A DNA stretch of 59,393 bases from Seminavis robusta (GCA_903772945.1 CAICTM010000566.1:1-59393); one strand, 5' to 3'; numbered from the stretch's first letter, positions 22,070-33,151 are shown. Numbers and translations are program-made. The notes: a model not told the origin generated them from the sequence alone.

Positions 22070-23836
22070 ATGACCAAATGGACGAGGTTGACGGCAGCCA
22101 CTGCATGGAGGGTTCCTCGCAATAAGAAACTTCTTGGCAACGCCATTGTCCGGTGGTACCATCCCAAGACTCTGTCAAAAACTGCCAATCTTTCTATTAC
22201 CGGTGGAGCTCTTTCCACCTGGACGGGAAAGTCATCAGCGGCCTTTTCGTCGTTTGCACCCATCGATGAAGGTGCCGGACAGCCTGGACTGGGAGGCGTC
22301 CACGACGTGGGAGGGTTGCAAGCGTTAATGGGCGAAACAATCGACTTGAGCGATCCCACCTTGACGGACTGGGAGCAGGAAACTCATGCCTTGTTGATTG
22401 TGCTCATTCAAAATGGCTATTTTGTCACGGACGAGTTGCGACGCCACATTGAAAGCATGTCGGCGCCGCATTACATTGCACGATCCTACTATTGCAAATG
22501 GTCCACCGCCATGGCATTGGGATTGATTGAACGAGGCGTGATATCCTACAGTGAACTGGATGACGAACTGCTAGCAGGTCAATCTTTGGATGACTCTACT
22601 GCATCTGACAATCCGGCATTTTCCATTGGACAGCGCGTCAGAGTCAAACCAGAACAATCCATGGCCCGATGGCGAAAACCACATTTGAGAAGTCCCGGTT
22701 ACATCTTTGGAGTAGCGGGAGTGGTGGACTCGTACGAAGGCAGGTTCGCAGATCCGTCCTACAAAGCGTTCCAAAGTATGATTTTGGTCAACAACGACAA
22801 CGAGGACAGCAAGGTCGAACGCAAGGACCACTTGTACCGTGTGAAGTTTCGTCAACAAGATGTCTGGCCAGAGGGACAAGGATTGAATAGCAACACCCAC
22901 TCGGATGATAGTATGGAAGAGTCTGACACCGTCACGGTGGAAATATACGAAAATTGGCTCTGCGAAAGTTCCCAGGATGACAAGGTAACGAATTGGGAGA
23001 TGGATCCTACCAATGCTCTTCATGACAGCCATTCCCCCAGCAGTGACCATCATCACCATCACCACCACAATCACGATCACGATCATGACCACGAGCATCT
23101 ACCCCGTGCCGAATTGGAACAACAGGCCGTCGACTTGGAAGCTCGCATCATGTGCAGCAGTGCTGGTACCGGTACTGGTGGTATTGATCAAAAAAATAAT
23201 AATGACAGCTCGGAAGCTGTCGTCGGAGATCGCTTATCGGCTGCATTGATTGCCCTGCTGTCCAAGCCAGAACGCTTGGGTCCCAATCTACAAACAGATC
23301 TTCGGAAGCTCATTGATGCCATGGAATCTCTGCGGTTGCGAGGTGATGGAACGACGTTGGTGGTCAAGGCTTGGATGGATTCGGACTTTGAAGCAAGGCT
23401 GCTAGAAGATGCGGCGGCGGCTGCCATGGAATTCAACATCCAAACCATCAACGCCACAGCGCCCACCAAACTCAAAGTCGTAAAGTCGGAATTGCCGTCT
23501 GCGACCCAGCCAGGAGTGCACAATCTCATCACTTGCACATTGTGTAGTTGCTATCCGCTGTCGTTGTTGGGGCTGTCTCCGAAATGGTACAAATCGAGAT
23601 CCTTCCGGGCACGGGCCGTGCGAGAACCTAGAGCCATGCTGCAGGATTCCTTTGGGTTGGAGTTGCCTCCAGACCAATGGAAGATTCGGGTTCATGACAG
23701 TACTGCCGATCTTCGATACCTTGTCTTACCACCTCGACCACCAGGCACAGAGGATTGGACAGAAGAAGAATTGAGACAGTTGGTGACTCGAGATACCATG
23801 ATTGGGGTAGCTTTGCCACAAGGAATCATCTCTTGA
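22070..23836 (+). CDS. fused beta-alpha nitrile hydratase with His-rich linker
   Basis: A 588-residue single-exon protein that would hydrate nitriles to amides. Residues about 80-320 are the beta subunit: DVGGLQALMGETIDL, ETHALLIVLIQNGYFVTDEL, FSIGQRVRVKP, SPGYIFGVAGVVDSYEGRFA and HLYRVKFRQQDVW. A linker at about 325-345 is almost pure His/Asp (HHHHHHHNHDHDHDHEH). The alpha subunit follows (about 375-588) with the metal-binding loop C489-T-L-C492-S-C494-Y. Its Cys and Ser ligands are intact, and T after the first Cys with Y after the last fit the cobalt class. Bacteria encode the two subunits separately. A beta-alpha fusion with a His stretch is known from the choanoflagellate Monosiga and other protists. 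The N-terminus (basic, Ser/Thr-rich, RWYH) could be a mitochondrial presequence. ATG 22070 is the first in frame. Confidence 0.93.
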   Translation: MTKWTRLTAATAWRVPRNKKLLGNAIVRWYHPKTLSKTANLSITGGALSTWTGKSSAAFSSFAPIDEGAGQPGLGGVHDVGGLQALMGETIDLSDPTLTDWEQETHALLIVLIQNGYFVTDELRRHIESMSAPHYIARSYYCKWSTAMALGLIERGVISYSELDDELLAGQSLDDSTASDNPAFSIGQRVRVKPEQSMARWRKPHLRSPGYIFGVAGVVDSYEGRFADPSYKAFQSMILVNNDNEDSKVERKDHLYRVKFRQQDVWPEGQGLNSNTHSDDSMEESDTVTVEIYENWLCESSQDDKVTNWEMDPTNALHDSHSPSSDHHHHHHHNHDHDHDHEHLPRAELEQQAVDLEARIMCSSAGTGTGGIDQKNNNDSSEAVVGDRLSAALIALLSKPERLGPNLQTDLRKLIDAMESLRLRGDGTTLVVKAWMDSDFEARLLEDAAAAAMEFNIQTINATAPTKLKVVKSELPSATQPGVHNLITCTLCSCYPLSLLGLSPKWYKSRSFRARAVREPRAMLQDSFGLELPPDQWKIRVHDSTADLRYLVLPPRPPGTEDWTEEELRQLVTRDTMIGVALPQGIIS

Positions 23837-24353
23837 GAGAGAGAGATGGTATCTGCATTGAATTTGAACGCAGCAAATAAGCAATTCATAGAATCCAGCA
23901 GTCTACTGGCGCTATTAGTGCTGGTAGGCCACATCCCACGGAAAAATTTAGCCTGTTTAGATAGGTTGAAGAAGCTGCAAACAAGCTGGTACTTGCTGGC
24001 TGCGTTTCCGGTCTGGTAGATTCACAATATCCCAGCCGCTCAACTTGGCCAAGCAGCCAGCTAGCGGCTGACAGTACAGGGTATGAGTAACTGGCGAGCT
24101 TGACATCTTCTACAGCCAGCCACCCCAGTTTCGTGTACCTTGTGTTCAAAGAAGCTAGGAAGAGTGCATGCATGGTGAGTTTGAACCTGCCCCCCAGATT
24201 CATTTACCTTGTGGACAATGGTTCATTGCAGCTTCAACGGTTGCTTAAAGCTCCTCATTTACCGACATGGTACAATTCATCCTACGATAAAACTGCGATG
24301 TGGTTCTTACTTACTTCCTATAGTCATCTTTCTAACGTTTATTATGTTCAAAA
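23837..24353. other. intergenic DNA between convergent genes
   Basis: Shared 3' region. A purine run (gagagagagag) follows the nitrile hydratase stop; nothing else recognised. Confidence 0.55.
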
Positions 24354-25610
24354 CTAGGTACGGTACAGACTCAAGCGCACAACTTGTTCAATCAAATCCA
24401 TATCTTCGCAACGTCCCACAATCATTTGGACCATCTCATCTTGACAGTGCTGGTAGTGATCCCGAATGCGCTGTTCCATTCCAATCCATCCATCCCGGAA
24501 TTCTCCTTCCATGTCAAATTCATTGCGCTTGGAAAAGCACTTGGGCAGTACGACCATGGCGAGATGACAGTAAAACGCGTCCTCGACTTGATGAAAGACG
24601 GCCAGTCGGCTGTGGTATTTGCGGGTCACCCTGTGGGTGATTTGCAACTTGGCATTGTCCTGTACCAGCTGCATCTTGCGCGCCGTCAGCAATTGACAGT
24701 TTCGTCGGAGTGCCTTGTTGGATCGACGTAGTTGCTCAAACTCCTTTTGTTGCTTGGCGGCAACGAGGCTCTGTCGGCGATCGGTACCCGCCAAGGGTAC
24801 ATGGAGCTTGTCGGTTTGTTTCTTGAGAAAGCGTTCCTGTGCGGCCTGTTTCTTATCTTCAATTGCCGCTAGTTGATTGACTTCCAACTCTTGCACTTGG
24901 TTCAGCTTGGATTGCAGGGCTTCTACTTGCTTTCGCAGTGCTAGGATTTCTGGGTCGTCTTCCAAGTAATCATCGTCATTGTGGGGTTTGACTACTCTTT
25001 TGGCTGGTGGAGATTGTGGCTGTTTCTTGGTTGGCTTGGTGGTCTTTTGAGCCTTTGGTTGGGGTTTCTTCTTGGGTTGGGGTTGTGTTTTTGGGAGAGT
25101 TCGCGGTGACTTGATTGCTGATGGTGGTTCGTTTTCATCTTCTTTGGTGGAAAACTCCCGAATCTCTACTGGCCCAAAGCTCACCCGTCGATTGCCTCGG
25201 CAAGATAACACTTTGGGGTATTGTCCGGATACCTCGTCGTCCAAGGGTATTTCTTCAAAGGCTTCTTCCCGGTGTTGCTTCAAGTGCATCCAGGATGGTG
25301 ACTCCTCGGCCATGCTACCCCTGCGAAAGGGACTCATGGCATCCACCAGAGTCATGCGTCGCAATGCCGGTGTCTTGAGAATCTGGTCATCATCTTCTTG
25401 CTGCTTTTGTTGCCGGAGATGAAGATGATAGATGGTATCTGAGGCTCGTCGATCTGGGTTAAAACGGGATGGACTCGTGCTCTTGTTGCCCAAGATATCC
25501 TTGTCATAACCGCACTGGCGGTTCTTCTGAATGGTATTCTCGTAGGTAGATACCACGGGAGCAATGGAGGGGCGGCGGTTCGTCATGGTAACAGTCGAAG
25601 TTGTAGTCAT
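24354..25610 (-). CDS. basic coiled-coil protein of unknown function
   Basis: A 418-residue single-exon frame from ATG 25610. The N-terminal half is disordered, with repeated phospho-site-like RRxS contexts (TNRRPSIAP, DRRASD, RRGSMAEE, NRRVSFGP). A Lys/Pro/Gln-rich tract follows (about 180-215). A coiled coil runs from about 230 to 330 (ALRKQVEALQSKLNQVQELE, then LRRSNKALRRNCQLL). The last 90 residues are more globular (FYCHLAMVVLPKCF, RDHYQHCQDEMVQMIVGRCE). RRVSFGP resembles the RVxF-type docking site of protein phosphatase 1, which is only a suggestion. No family recognised. Confidence 0.7.
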   Translation of the reverse strand: MTTTSTVTMTNRRPSIAPVVSTYENTIQKNRQCGYDKDILGNKSTSPSRFNPDRRASDTIYHLHLRQQKQQEDDDQILKTPALRRMTLVDAMSPFRRGSMAEESPSWMHLKQHREEAFEEIPLDDEVSGQYPKVLSCRGNRRVSFGPVEIREFSTKEDENEPPSAIKSPRTLPKTQPQPKKKPQPKAQKTTKPTKKQPQSPPAKRVVKPHNDDDYLEDDPEILALRKQVEALQSKLNQVQELEVNQLAAIEDKKQAAQERFLKKQTDKLHVPLAGTDRRQSLVAAKQQKEFEQLRRSNKALRRNCQLLTARKMQLVQDNAKLQITHRVTRKYHSRLAVFHQVEDAFYCHLAMVVLPKCFSKRNEFDMEGEFRDGWIGMEQRIRDHYQHCQDEMVQMIVGRCEDMDLIEQVVRLSLYRT

Positions 25611-27349
25611 CCTATCTACTAGACTAACCAGGGGTATTTGAGACGAGGCAAACTAACTAATGAACTGGTCTAAAGCTGGTACCGGTAATAGCTGTACCAC
25701 CAAAGGTTGTCCAGGATTTCCAAGCACTGTCGCCAATACAAGCACTGGTTAAAGTTATCAATCGCCCTTTGAGCAAGAGGTGGCATGCAAGATGATTTTG
25801 TGAACCCGCAGAAACGGCTGTTTTGCTGATGCAAGCAGAGCATTGTTGGATGAACATTTCTGTCACACTCTAAAGTACTACTGAAGCTTGATAGTCAATG
25901 ATACTTTGCAGGGACTTTGATGGATTATTTAATTCCACAAGATCAAGCGGGAACACTATTAATACTAGTAATAGAAAGTATCTGAGACACCCAATCTTGG
26001 GTCTGGTTGCCGCACTATAGAAATACTATACAAAAAACAGGAATGTGCTGGGCACTGATGGTACCATTAAGTCCAAGCAAGAGCGACCTTGTTGGTTTCT
26101 TTAAATCCTACGATCAACTGGATCAAATATGTTAGGCCTCTGCTTACGTGAAAGCAGAGATGCATATGAGCAAGTAAGCCCAGATCCAGTGGCTAATTTG
26201 CTAATTTATCTTTCATCTGCTCACAATTTGGACCCTGAGCTGGTCTTCCCTGCCGACCATTTCGATCGCTGCTGACCTTGTGTTTGCTACCCTTTTTACA
26301 TACATGATGTTATCAAATTTTGCCTACATGGCTATCTACTCAGTAAGAGTGGAAGCTTCTTGGCCGGCGATGACGATTCAGTGAGTGCTTACAATTGCGT
26401 TCTCACGGTACTAGCTAGTAGTAGTTGGTGGTGTTCCGGACTGCCGGAAGGTGTGCGTGGGTATCACGCAAGGAACTGATCATGAAACATACCGACTTAC
26501 TTCCCGGCACGGGCCACTGACAAGCAAACTGCTATCAGCCTACCGTGGAACCAACCCGCTTGCTTGGCATGGTTGTGAGCGGAGTTTGGAAATTCAAACA
26601 AAGGACCAAACACCTTTGCAGCCAGTTGCCACCCAAGGTGCATTGTCTTGTATTTACACATCTAATCTGTACGGTACCCTAGTAGTTGGTTATACTGCAG
26701 TCACCGGAATCTCTGGATGGATTCAGGTTGCGAGGCCAAAGGAATGTTTGGATACCGTTCTGGTGCTCGAAAAGCGAAAATCTGTTTTCATCGCTTTGAG
26801 GGGCTTTGTCAGCGTACAAGGGGATCTGGGGTATGACCTCAGTGAACAACCCCTTAGATACATGTAGGTACATGCCGTCACACCGTCTCGGGAAGCCAGT
26901 GTGGTCGGATTGCAGACTTGGCTGTGGAAAACACCTGGGACTCCTCAAGAGCTCTTCTGAACCAAATAATTAGGGACTTTTGAGTTCTATTTTGTTGGTA
27001 TGCCCACATGCCCACGAGCACGAAGAAAGACTCGCTCAGTTGTTGGTCGGTTGGTAGGAACTAGCAATGCGTTTTGTTGTCCGAAAATAAGACAAATTGG
27101 TCACCACCCCCCATTGTGTGGCGTTTTGAAAAGTGGACGGGAGGAATGGAATAGCTAGCATAATGCATCATTCATTCCAAAGGCAACATCCACAGAAAAC
27201 CCTCTCATTTACCAAAAGGTTGCAGAATGGGTTGATTGTCGCCTGGTGCTAGCAGTTCCACTGGTTTACAAGGTGCAAAAATACATCCGGATACATTGAG
27301 GAAACAAAACTTCTGAATCCGTAATGTTGCAAAACGCATGTTGTTGTTT
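25611..27349. other. intergenic DNA
   Basis: About 1.7 kb without a convincing gene. A 138-codon frame at 26451-26867 starts with a non-ATG codon and has no motif. CTAGCTAG motifs near 26410 and 27150. Confidence 0.5.
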
Positions 27350-28123
27350 TTATTTGTCTTGAGTTTCTGTTTCTATCTCTTCTTCTTCTTCCTCCAAAGT
27401 ATCCTCCAGTGCATCCTCAAAGTCCTCAGGAAAGTCTTCCCAGCTATCGTCATCGTCGAGACAATCATGGAATACAGTTTCGTCATCCCCTGCTCCGCGC
27501 CTTCGTCGGCGTCTCGTTTCAATGGTGTTGGCAACCCGACTTTTTACTTGACTGGCCCGTTCCTTGATTTGATTGGCTTTGAGAGAACATCGCTGGACTG
27601 TTTTGTGTATAGATTGGTTAAGGCCACTAGCTCCTTTGGTGAGACTCTTGTTGAGGTCATTGGCTGTTTGACTGGCTCTGACCGAGCATTTCTGCATCTT
27701 TTCATTGACGCTATTGGCTCGTCGAGAATACCCCTCCACGGTACGATTTACGGTTTGATTCGCCAACAGAAATTCCGACTTGTCCGCCACCAAATCTCCC
27801 ACACCCCGAGCCACTTCCCCAATTTCCTTTTCGGATTTGGCAGCGGCAATGGCAGCACCTGCGCCAATGGCCACGGCGGCCACGGGAGCACCCACAAAAC
27901 ATCCCGCAATTCCGGTGGCACCCACCACGGCACCGGCAATCCCACCGGCGGCAAACGCTCCTTTTATCTGCCGTGGTGTCGCCCCCAAGTCGTCCGACGC
28001 CCCATAAACTACTTCTGGTTCTTCTTCTTCTTCTTCAGTCTCTGCTTCTTCCTGTCGCTGTCGATCTGCCCAACTTTTATTGGTGCATCGCTGCCAGGGT
28101 ATTGTCGTTGTCTCTGTTGCCAT
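27350..28123 (-). CDS. glycine-zipper protein of unknown function
   Basis: A 257-residue frame, taken from ATG 28123 (MATETTTIPWQRC); sequence upstream in frame lacks an ATG. An acidic segment (EEAETEEEEEEPEVVYGAS) is followed by a Gly/Ala-rich hydrophobic stretch at about 60-95 with GxxxG spacing (FAAGGIAGAVVGATGIAGCF, then VGAPVAAVAIGAGAAIAA). This resembles glycine-zipper segments that insert in or associate with membranes. The rest is a polar helical region with repeated ANQ/NSVNEKMQ/ANDLNKSL heptad-like units, a basic RRRRRRG cluster and a very acidic C-terminus. Function unknown. Confidence 0.7.
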   Translation of the reverse strand: MATETTTIPWQRCTNKSWADRQRQEEAETEEEEEEPEVVYGASDDLGATPRQIKGAFAAGGIAGAVVGATGIAGCFVGAPVAAVAIGAGAAIAAAKSEKEIGEVARGVGDLVADKSEFLLANQTVNRTVEGYSRRANSVNEKMQKCSVRASQTANDLNKSLTKGASGLNQSIHKTVQRCSLKANQIKERASQVKSRVANTIETRRRRRRGAGDDETVFHDCLDDDDSWEDFPEDFEDALEDTLEEEEEEIETETQDK

Positions 28124-28404
28124 CTTGATGTATGTCAAAGGATGTTCTGTTTCTTTTTATGCTGCCGTGGAGTGAAGTCTGTGGTCTGTTGAGTGACAGT
28201 CTGTGAATTGGTTGTGGGGGGGGAGGTGTCGGTCGTGGAGCCGAACAAGACTCAATTATGATCCCGGTTCTGTGCAAAAACCACGCCACGCAAGGCTACG
28301 ACTGTACTGGTACCCGTCCCATCCCATCTTGACAGCTTTGCAGACGAAGGTTTGTTTTAGACAGGCTCCGAAGGCTTTGCATTGCTTTGGGGTCAGGCAG
28401 TATC

Positions 28405-29446
28405 ATGTCTTCTGATAGCATTGCTAGTGCTGCTGCTGCTGCTGCTGCCGCTAATATTGATAAGAGCAGTGCTAACAACAATAAGGAGCTGAAGATGTCT
28501 CCTCCCTTCGATTCTCTTCTGTTTGCTGACATTTGATTTGGAGTGGCCGGATTTTATCGTTTGTTGTCGTTGGACAGTACGCTTTCGTGGGGGCAGTCAA
28601 CAAGAAGATGAATCACTGTACAAAGACTACTGCAGAATTGAACTAACGAAAAATCCAAGGGAGGTAAAGGAGAACTGGTATTCCAATCGCTCTGCAGAAA
28701 TCACCGACACTATGTACAGTGAAGCATTCTGCAACCAGCAACGTGCAGAATACTGGCTCAGGGACAATTCCAGCCATAAGACACCTGATCCTGATGATGT
28801 TTGTAGATCAATTGCCGCAGTTGGAAATATTATGGTCATGAAATGGGCACGTGAACAAGGATTCCCTTGGACTAACGTGACATGTCTCTATGCTGCTCAA
28901 AGTGGACAGCTGGAAATGCTCCAATGGTTAAGAGAGAACGGTTGTCCATGGGATGAACCTACATGCCGATTTGCTGCTGCAAATGGACATTTGAAATCTT
29001 GAAGTGGGCTCGTGAAATTGGTTGTCCGTGGAATGAAGAGACAAGTGCTGTGCTGCTGAAGGTGGACATTTGGAATTCTGAAAGTGGGCTCATGAAAATG
29101 GTTGTCCATGGAATGAAGCGACATGTGCCTGTGCTGCTGAAGGTGACATTTGGAAATTCTGAAGTGGGCTCGTGAAAATGGTTGTCCATGGGATAAACGG
29201 ACATGTGAATATGCTGCTCGAAATGGACATTTGGAAACTCTGAAGTGGGCTCGCGAAAATGGTTGTCCATGGGATAAACGGACATGTTCCTTTGCTGCTC
29301 AAAATGGGCATTTGGCAGTTTTAAAGTGGGCCCGTGAAAATGGTTGTCCTTGGGATGAAGGGGCATAGCAAGTGAGTGAAGTGGCTGTATGACAATGGCT
29401 GCCCTGGGTCTCATGATGAAGGACACTAACAACATTTATGGCAGGT
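28405..29446 (+). pseudogene. ankyrin-like repeat protein, copy B (broken)
   Basis: Starts with the same head as copy A (MSSDSIAS... MSPPFDSLLFAD) at ATG 28405. A one-base loss at about 28530 (GACATTTG where copy A reads GACGATTTG) destroys the frame. A second loss at about 28615 (AATCACTG against AATCAGCTG) restores the frame used by 28523-29002. The conserved YKDYCRIEL...NQQRAEYW core and two good 27-residue repeats follow, ending at LKS. Beyond 29000 repeats continue with further frame breaks to the terminal GCPGSHDEGH unit near 29398-29430. At least four disabling changes make this a pseudogene. It lies 14 kb from copy A in inverted orientation. Confidence 0.88.
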
Positions 29447-29974
29447 TGCTGCTGTTGGAAATAATCTAGCCATGCTGCTAAAGCTTCTGTGTTCAAAAAC
29501 AAAACAAAAACACAGCATGGGATTCTTCAGCTGCGTTTTTTGCCGTAATCTACCAGGGCACCTTCCACAGCCGTTCCTCTCAAGCCACCGTGCTGGTATC
29601 GCACCGCTACCGTGATCTCACCCATTTCCCCACCGACGCTACATCCACTACGCGAGGTAGCATGCTCATGAATTGGCGTAACTACAAATCCTACTTCGCA
29701 TTTATGTAATCAATGACATGGAGCTATTCTATCCCTCTAGGCATGGCAGTAGCTACCGGTACTTTCATCTCTGGCTAGAAAACACAGCCAGTTCTCTTGT
29801 TGCGCATTGCCCTGTTGATTGGCTGTCACGACATTCGCTCAGCATTCTTCATATGAAACTCGTGGTCGGCTTGTGTACCTTCATCTTCAGCTGCTGCCAC
29901 ACCATCTTGCACTTGCAAGGACCGATGCGTTCCCCTCAAAGCCCTCTCGCCTGGTAAGGGCCGTTGTACTAATT
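29447..29974. other. intergenic DNA
   Basis: No gene seen. This is downstream of the broken ankyrin copy and 3' of the small secreted gene on the other strand. Confidence 0.5.
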
Positions 29975-30292
29975 TCATACATCGGTTTTGATACATCTGT
30001 AGCCCGGTGCACAGCGCGTACCCAGACAACCCTTATAACCCCCAGTCAAAGATCGCTGATTGAGCCGAGGCTGGTGGTCGCCATCGGCACTACCAGCTGC
30101 CTCGCCTTGCACAACATCCATTGGTTCCATGCCTCTCAAAACCCTGGCATTTTCAATACAAGACTCCGTGCCACAGCGGTGGCCTTTGGGGCAACCGTTG
30201 TCATCAGTGCAAGTTTCACCCCGGACATCAGCCGAAGAAGACTGAAGATTGGCAATTGTCAAAACGACAAGGAGTAAACATTGGATCTTCAT
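29975..30292 (-). CDS. small Cys-rich secreted protein
   Basis: A 105-residue frame from ATG 30292. It has a clear signal peptide (MKIQCLLLVVLTIANLQSSSA), then a first Cys cluster (CTDDNGCPKGHRCGTESC), a spacer with LRGMEPMDVVQGEAAG, and a second cluster at the end (CLGTRCAPGYRCI). The CPKGHRC and CAPGYRC pattern suggests two small disulfide-bonded knots. No family recognised; secretion and disulfide bonding are inference from pattern. Confidence 0.65.
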   Translation of the reverse strand: MKIQCLLLVVLTIANLQSSSADVRGETCTDDNGCPKGHRCGTESCIENARVLRGMEPMDVVQGEAAGSADGDHQPRLNQRSLTGGYKGCLGTRCAPGYRCIKTDV

Positions 30293-30544
30293 GGTGCTTG
30301 TTGCTTAGCACTTTCAGTTCTCGTTGATTTGTGAGAATATGTATGTTTGCTTGCATTGCATGGAGGAAGTCGGTGGTAAGAACGTAACAGTGGTAACAAA
30401 ACTCACGCTGGAGTTATTTTGTTGGTAGATGTATTAGGAATGCTCAGCGCGATTAGTTTCGAGTTGGTGTGCCGATCTCACAGCATGCTGACCGCCGTAT
30501 GGCATCTTTACGTGAACTGGCAGCTGTGGAGCGTTTGCGAGGTG

Positions 30545-30620
30545 TCCGGAGTCAGTCGAGTCGAGCGACGAATCGAATCGAGTGACAGTCGAGTCGAGTC
30601 CAGTCGAGTCTCAGTCGAAA
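30545..30620 (+). repeat. degenerate GAGTC/CGAGT pentamer repeat
   Basis: Irregular array of GAGTC and AGTCGAGTC words. Shorter runs of the same pentamer occur near 11440, 21052, 44297 and 47625. Confidence 0.7.
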
Positions 30621-30647
30621 CCACACGTGTACTGTAACTTCTACATG

Positions 30648-30670
30648 TAGCTAGCTAGCTAGCTAGCTAG
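30648..30670. repeat. TAGC tetranucleotide microsatellite
   Basis: Five to six perfect TAGC units, the longest run of the CTAGCTAG motif that is scattered through the spacers of this window. Confidence 0.85.
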
Positions 30671-32608
30671 ACTAACTAACTGTGACCTCACCCGAGGTTT
30701 GAAAATAGATATTTTTCAGACGTAGCGGGATTTATCTGGACTTCAACTCCCGGCTCTACAACCACGGCAGCGTTGTGTCCGTAACTGGTGTCCACCTTAA
30801 CGCGAGAGTGCTTCGGCTCTGGCTAGCTATTAGATCTACACTAAAGGGTGGATATTCACATGGACGATGATTAGAACGTTTCTTCGACAATGTCTCTTGT
30901 GTTCAAAAAGACTTGAAGTGTTGGTGGATGCTATCTTGGTTCGGAGCATTAGCCAGTCTTGCCTTGCAACTATTGCTTGAAGCTAGCCGACGAAGGCAAA
31001 GAATGGTCAGGCAAAGCCATTTGATTAATGGTCACCACACGATCATCCTACCGGCACTGTCATAATCGGCTAGTCATTGGTGCGGATGGCATTATTCTGG
31101 AAGCCTACTACAGTAGCACAGACCAGTCCAGGGGAAGTCAAAAAGGGTAAAATGAGGAACCATTATTGTACAGGTATTGGACGGATCGATCAGGCACAAA
31201 GGAGGCCCAGGGTGGTGACACCCCAAATACTAGCTAGCATGCAAAGGGGCCTCTTGCTACCGGTGTGAGCCAGAGCGAGGCACAGCACGGATGGAGATTG
31301 CACAACATGTAGCGTAGTCCCACTGTCCCACTGGTCACACCACGCTAGCTAACCTAGTAGAGTCCATCCGCGTATAAGCTAAGATTGAAGAGCTGTTCTG
31401 GCCGAAAGAATCGTGCATATGTCTGCGTGTGTCGTGGGAGCTCTTCTTTTCTTTATCACCTTCCTCTCCTTGCTGCGATTGATTTAAAAGCCCAGATTGA
31501 ACAAGGACCCACCATAAGTTATGCAGTGATGTATGCAGAGCTTGTGAATTAATTGTGCAGACTAAGCCTCGAGCCTCGAGCCAGAGAGCCAGGAGCCAGA
31601 GTCGAGCAGTCATGATATTCCTGCAACTCGCGAAAATTGTTAGTGCAATCGCGGATTTCGTTGATGGAGCTTTGGTAATTTTAACTTTGGATTTAAGATA
31701 CAATATTGTTTGAGGTTTGACTGTCACTCGCTCAGACAGCAGAGAGATCTCTAACTACCTGAAGCAAGAAGAATGCTACATGTACACTGTACCGGTATCG
31801 GTAGTTCGAAGGAGTTGAACAACATGAAATCAGATTATATACAAAACTCAATTCTCATGCTCTTATTCAATGCTGTTCTTCATGCAGACCCGCAGACCTG
31901 CATGTCTATTGCCATTGTGAAAGCTGCCCATGTCTGTCTCCGCATCCGTGGATCCTGCAAAGCCAAGCCCTTTGGCCCCAGTACCAGTCCTCAATTTATC
32001 GCCCCTGATCCCACGGAACCTATTCCTGAATATTCCCTCTTTTTTGCTTTTATTAAGCCTGGCCCTTGCTGGCTTCCATAGATAATCTACCTATTCTAGA
32101 GTCTAGCTAGCTAGCTAGGGGCTCTCTTTGGAAACCCCCAAATATGAACATAATACATTGATTAATCTTATAAACAAGGCAACGCATTCCATTCAAAAAC
32201 TCCATTTCACAAGATTCTTTCGCAAGTTCGCTGATTTACGACCACAACCAAAGAAGACTGCACAGAACTGACGGCTGCCGTGTTCCATAACTGGTGGAGC
32301 TCCGCTGGTATGCACCTACAGTGCTCGACCGGGAGTTGTTTTGAGTGGTACTGGTGTATTAGTTGTATGGGTACCGGTGCTCAAGAATTACAAACGATGG
32401 ACCTTGGCCGAAAGGGGCACCCCACTGTGGTAATTTAGTAGGCGGTGAAGGACGCTTGTGGCACCAAGCGTCCCATCTTTTGCCTCCAAGCTCCAAGGTT
32501 GACAGGGACCTGCTTTCCAGTCCTCACTTTTTCAAAGTTGATGGTTTTTTCACTGGCCCCGGAAACCACAGAGCACAAACCACAAACCACAAACCACACA
32601 ACACAAAA

Positions 32609-33151
32609 ATGAACTACCGATCAATCCTTTTGCTTCTGGCCGTGGCTATCAGCCTCGTCGCAGCAGAACAATGTCCTGCTAACACTGAATCCTGCACTCT
32701 CCCCAATGGAGATGTTGGTGTCTTTATGTACCGACCAACCGATCCCAGCCAACTGCAACAACCAAGAAAGCAACAATCCTCTTCCCGACGATTGGGACAC
32801 AGCCACCACCACCAAGAGAAGCCCAAAGCCAGCACCAAGCGTCGTCAAAACCGACATGGAGTGCACCGATTCCATTTTGGCATGTCCTCCACCCAATGCG
32901 TTCCTCAGAACTTGGTAGAAGATGCATCGGAACATTTGGCCTGTGGCTGCGCTGGTGGTGTCTGTCCGGAAATGCTCCAATGCGGATGCGGATGTGACAT
33001 TACCAACCACAAGGGCGATGTTCTAGCAGCCGGTGATGGAGTATGGGTATCCATCACCACTACTTCCGACAACACAGTCCAAAAGTGCGTCCGACCAGAA
33101 TATGCCGAACCCTCTCGTGTGCAATGCGTGCAAGAGTGTCCCATGGCATAG
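32609..33151 (+). CDS. secreted Cys-rich protein of unknown function
   Basis: A 180-residue single-exon protein. The ATG at 32609 follows an ACACAAAA leader and opens a textbook signal peptide (MNYRSILLLLAVAISLVAA). The mature part starts with CPANTESCTLPNGDVGVFMY, passes through a basic Gln/Ser/Arg/His linker (about 45-95) and ends in a domain with about ten Cys (CGCAGGVCPEMLQCGCGCD, then VWVSITTTSDNTVQKCV and VQCVQECPMA). Disulfide-rich, extracellular; the family is not known to me. Codons upstream of 32609 stay open but have no conserved feature. Confidence 0.75.
   Translation: MNYRSILLLLAVAISLVAAEQCPANTESCTLPNGDVGVFMYRPTDPSQLQQPRKQQSSSRRLGHSHHHQEKPKASTKRRQNRHGVHRFHFGMSSTQCVPQNLVEDASEHLACGCAGGVCPEMLQCGCGCDITNHKGDVLAAGDGVWVSITTTSDNTVQKCVRPEYAEPSRVQCVQECPMA

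Larger units (their letters stand above)
30293..32608. other. long intergenic stretch
   Basis: About 2.3 kb without a supported gene. It holds the GAGTC and TAGC simple repeats at 30545-30670. Other open frames lack motifs. The 100 bases before 32609 are rich in ACAAACCACA and look like the next gene's leader. Confidence 0.5.

Noticed and set aside
26451..26867. 138-codon plus-strand frame
   Set aside because: No ATG at its start and no recognisable feature; isolated in a spacer.
27338..28192. 284-codon plus-strand frame
   Set aside because: Antisense shadow of the glycine-zipper gene; its hydrophobic stretches are complements of Glu-rich codons and of Gly/Ala codons.
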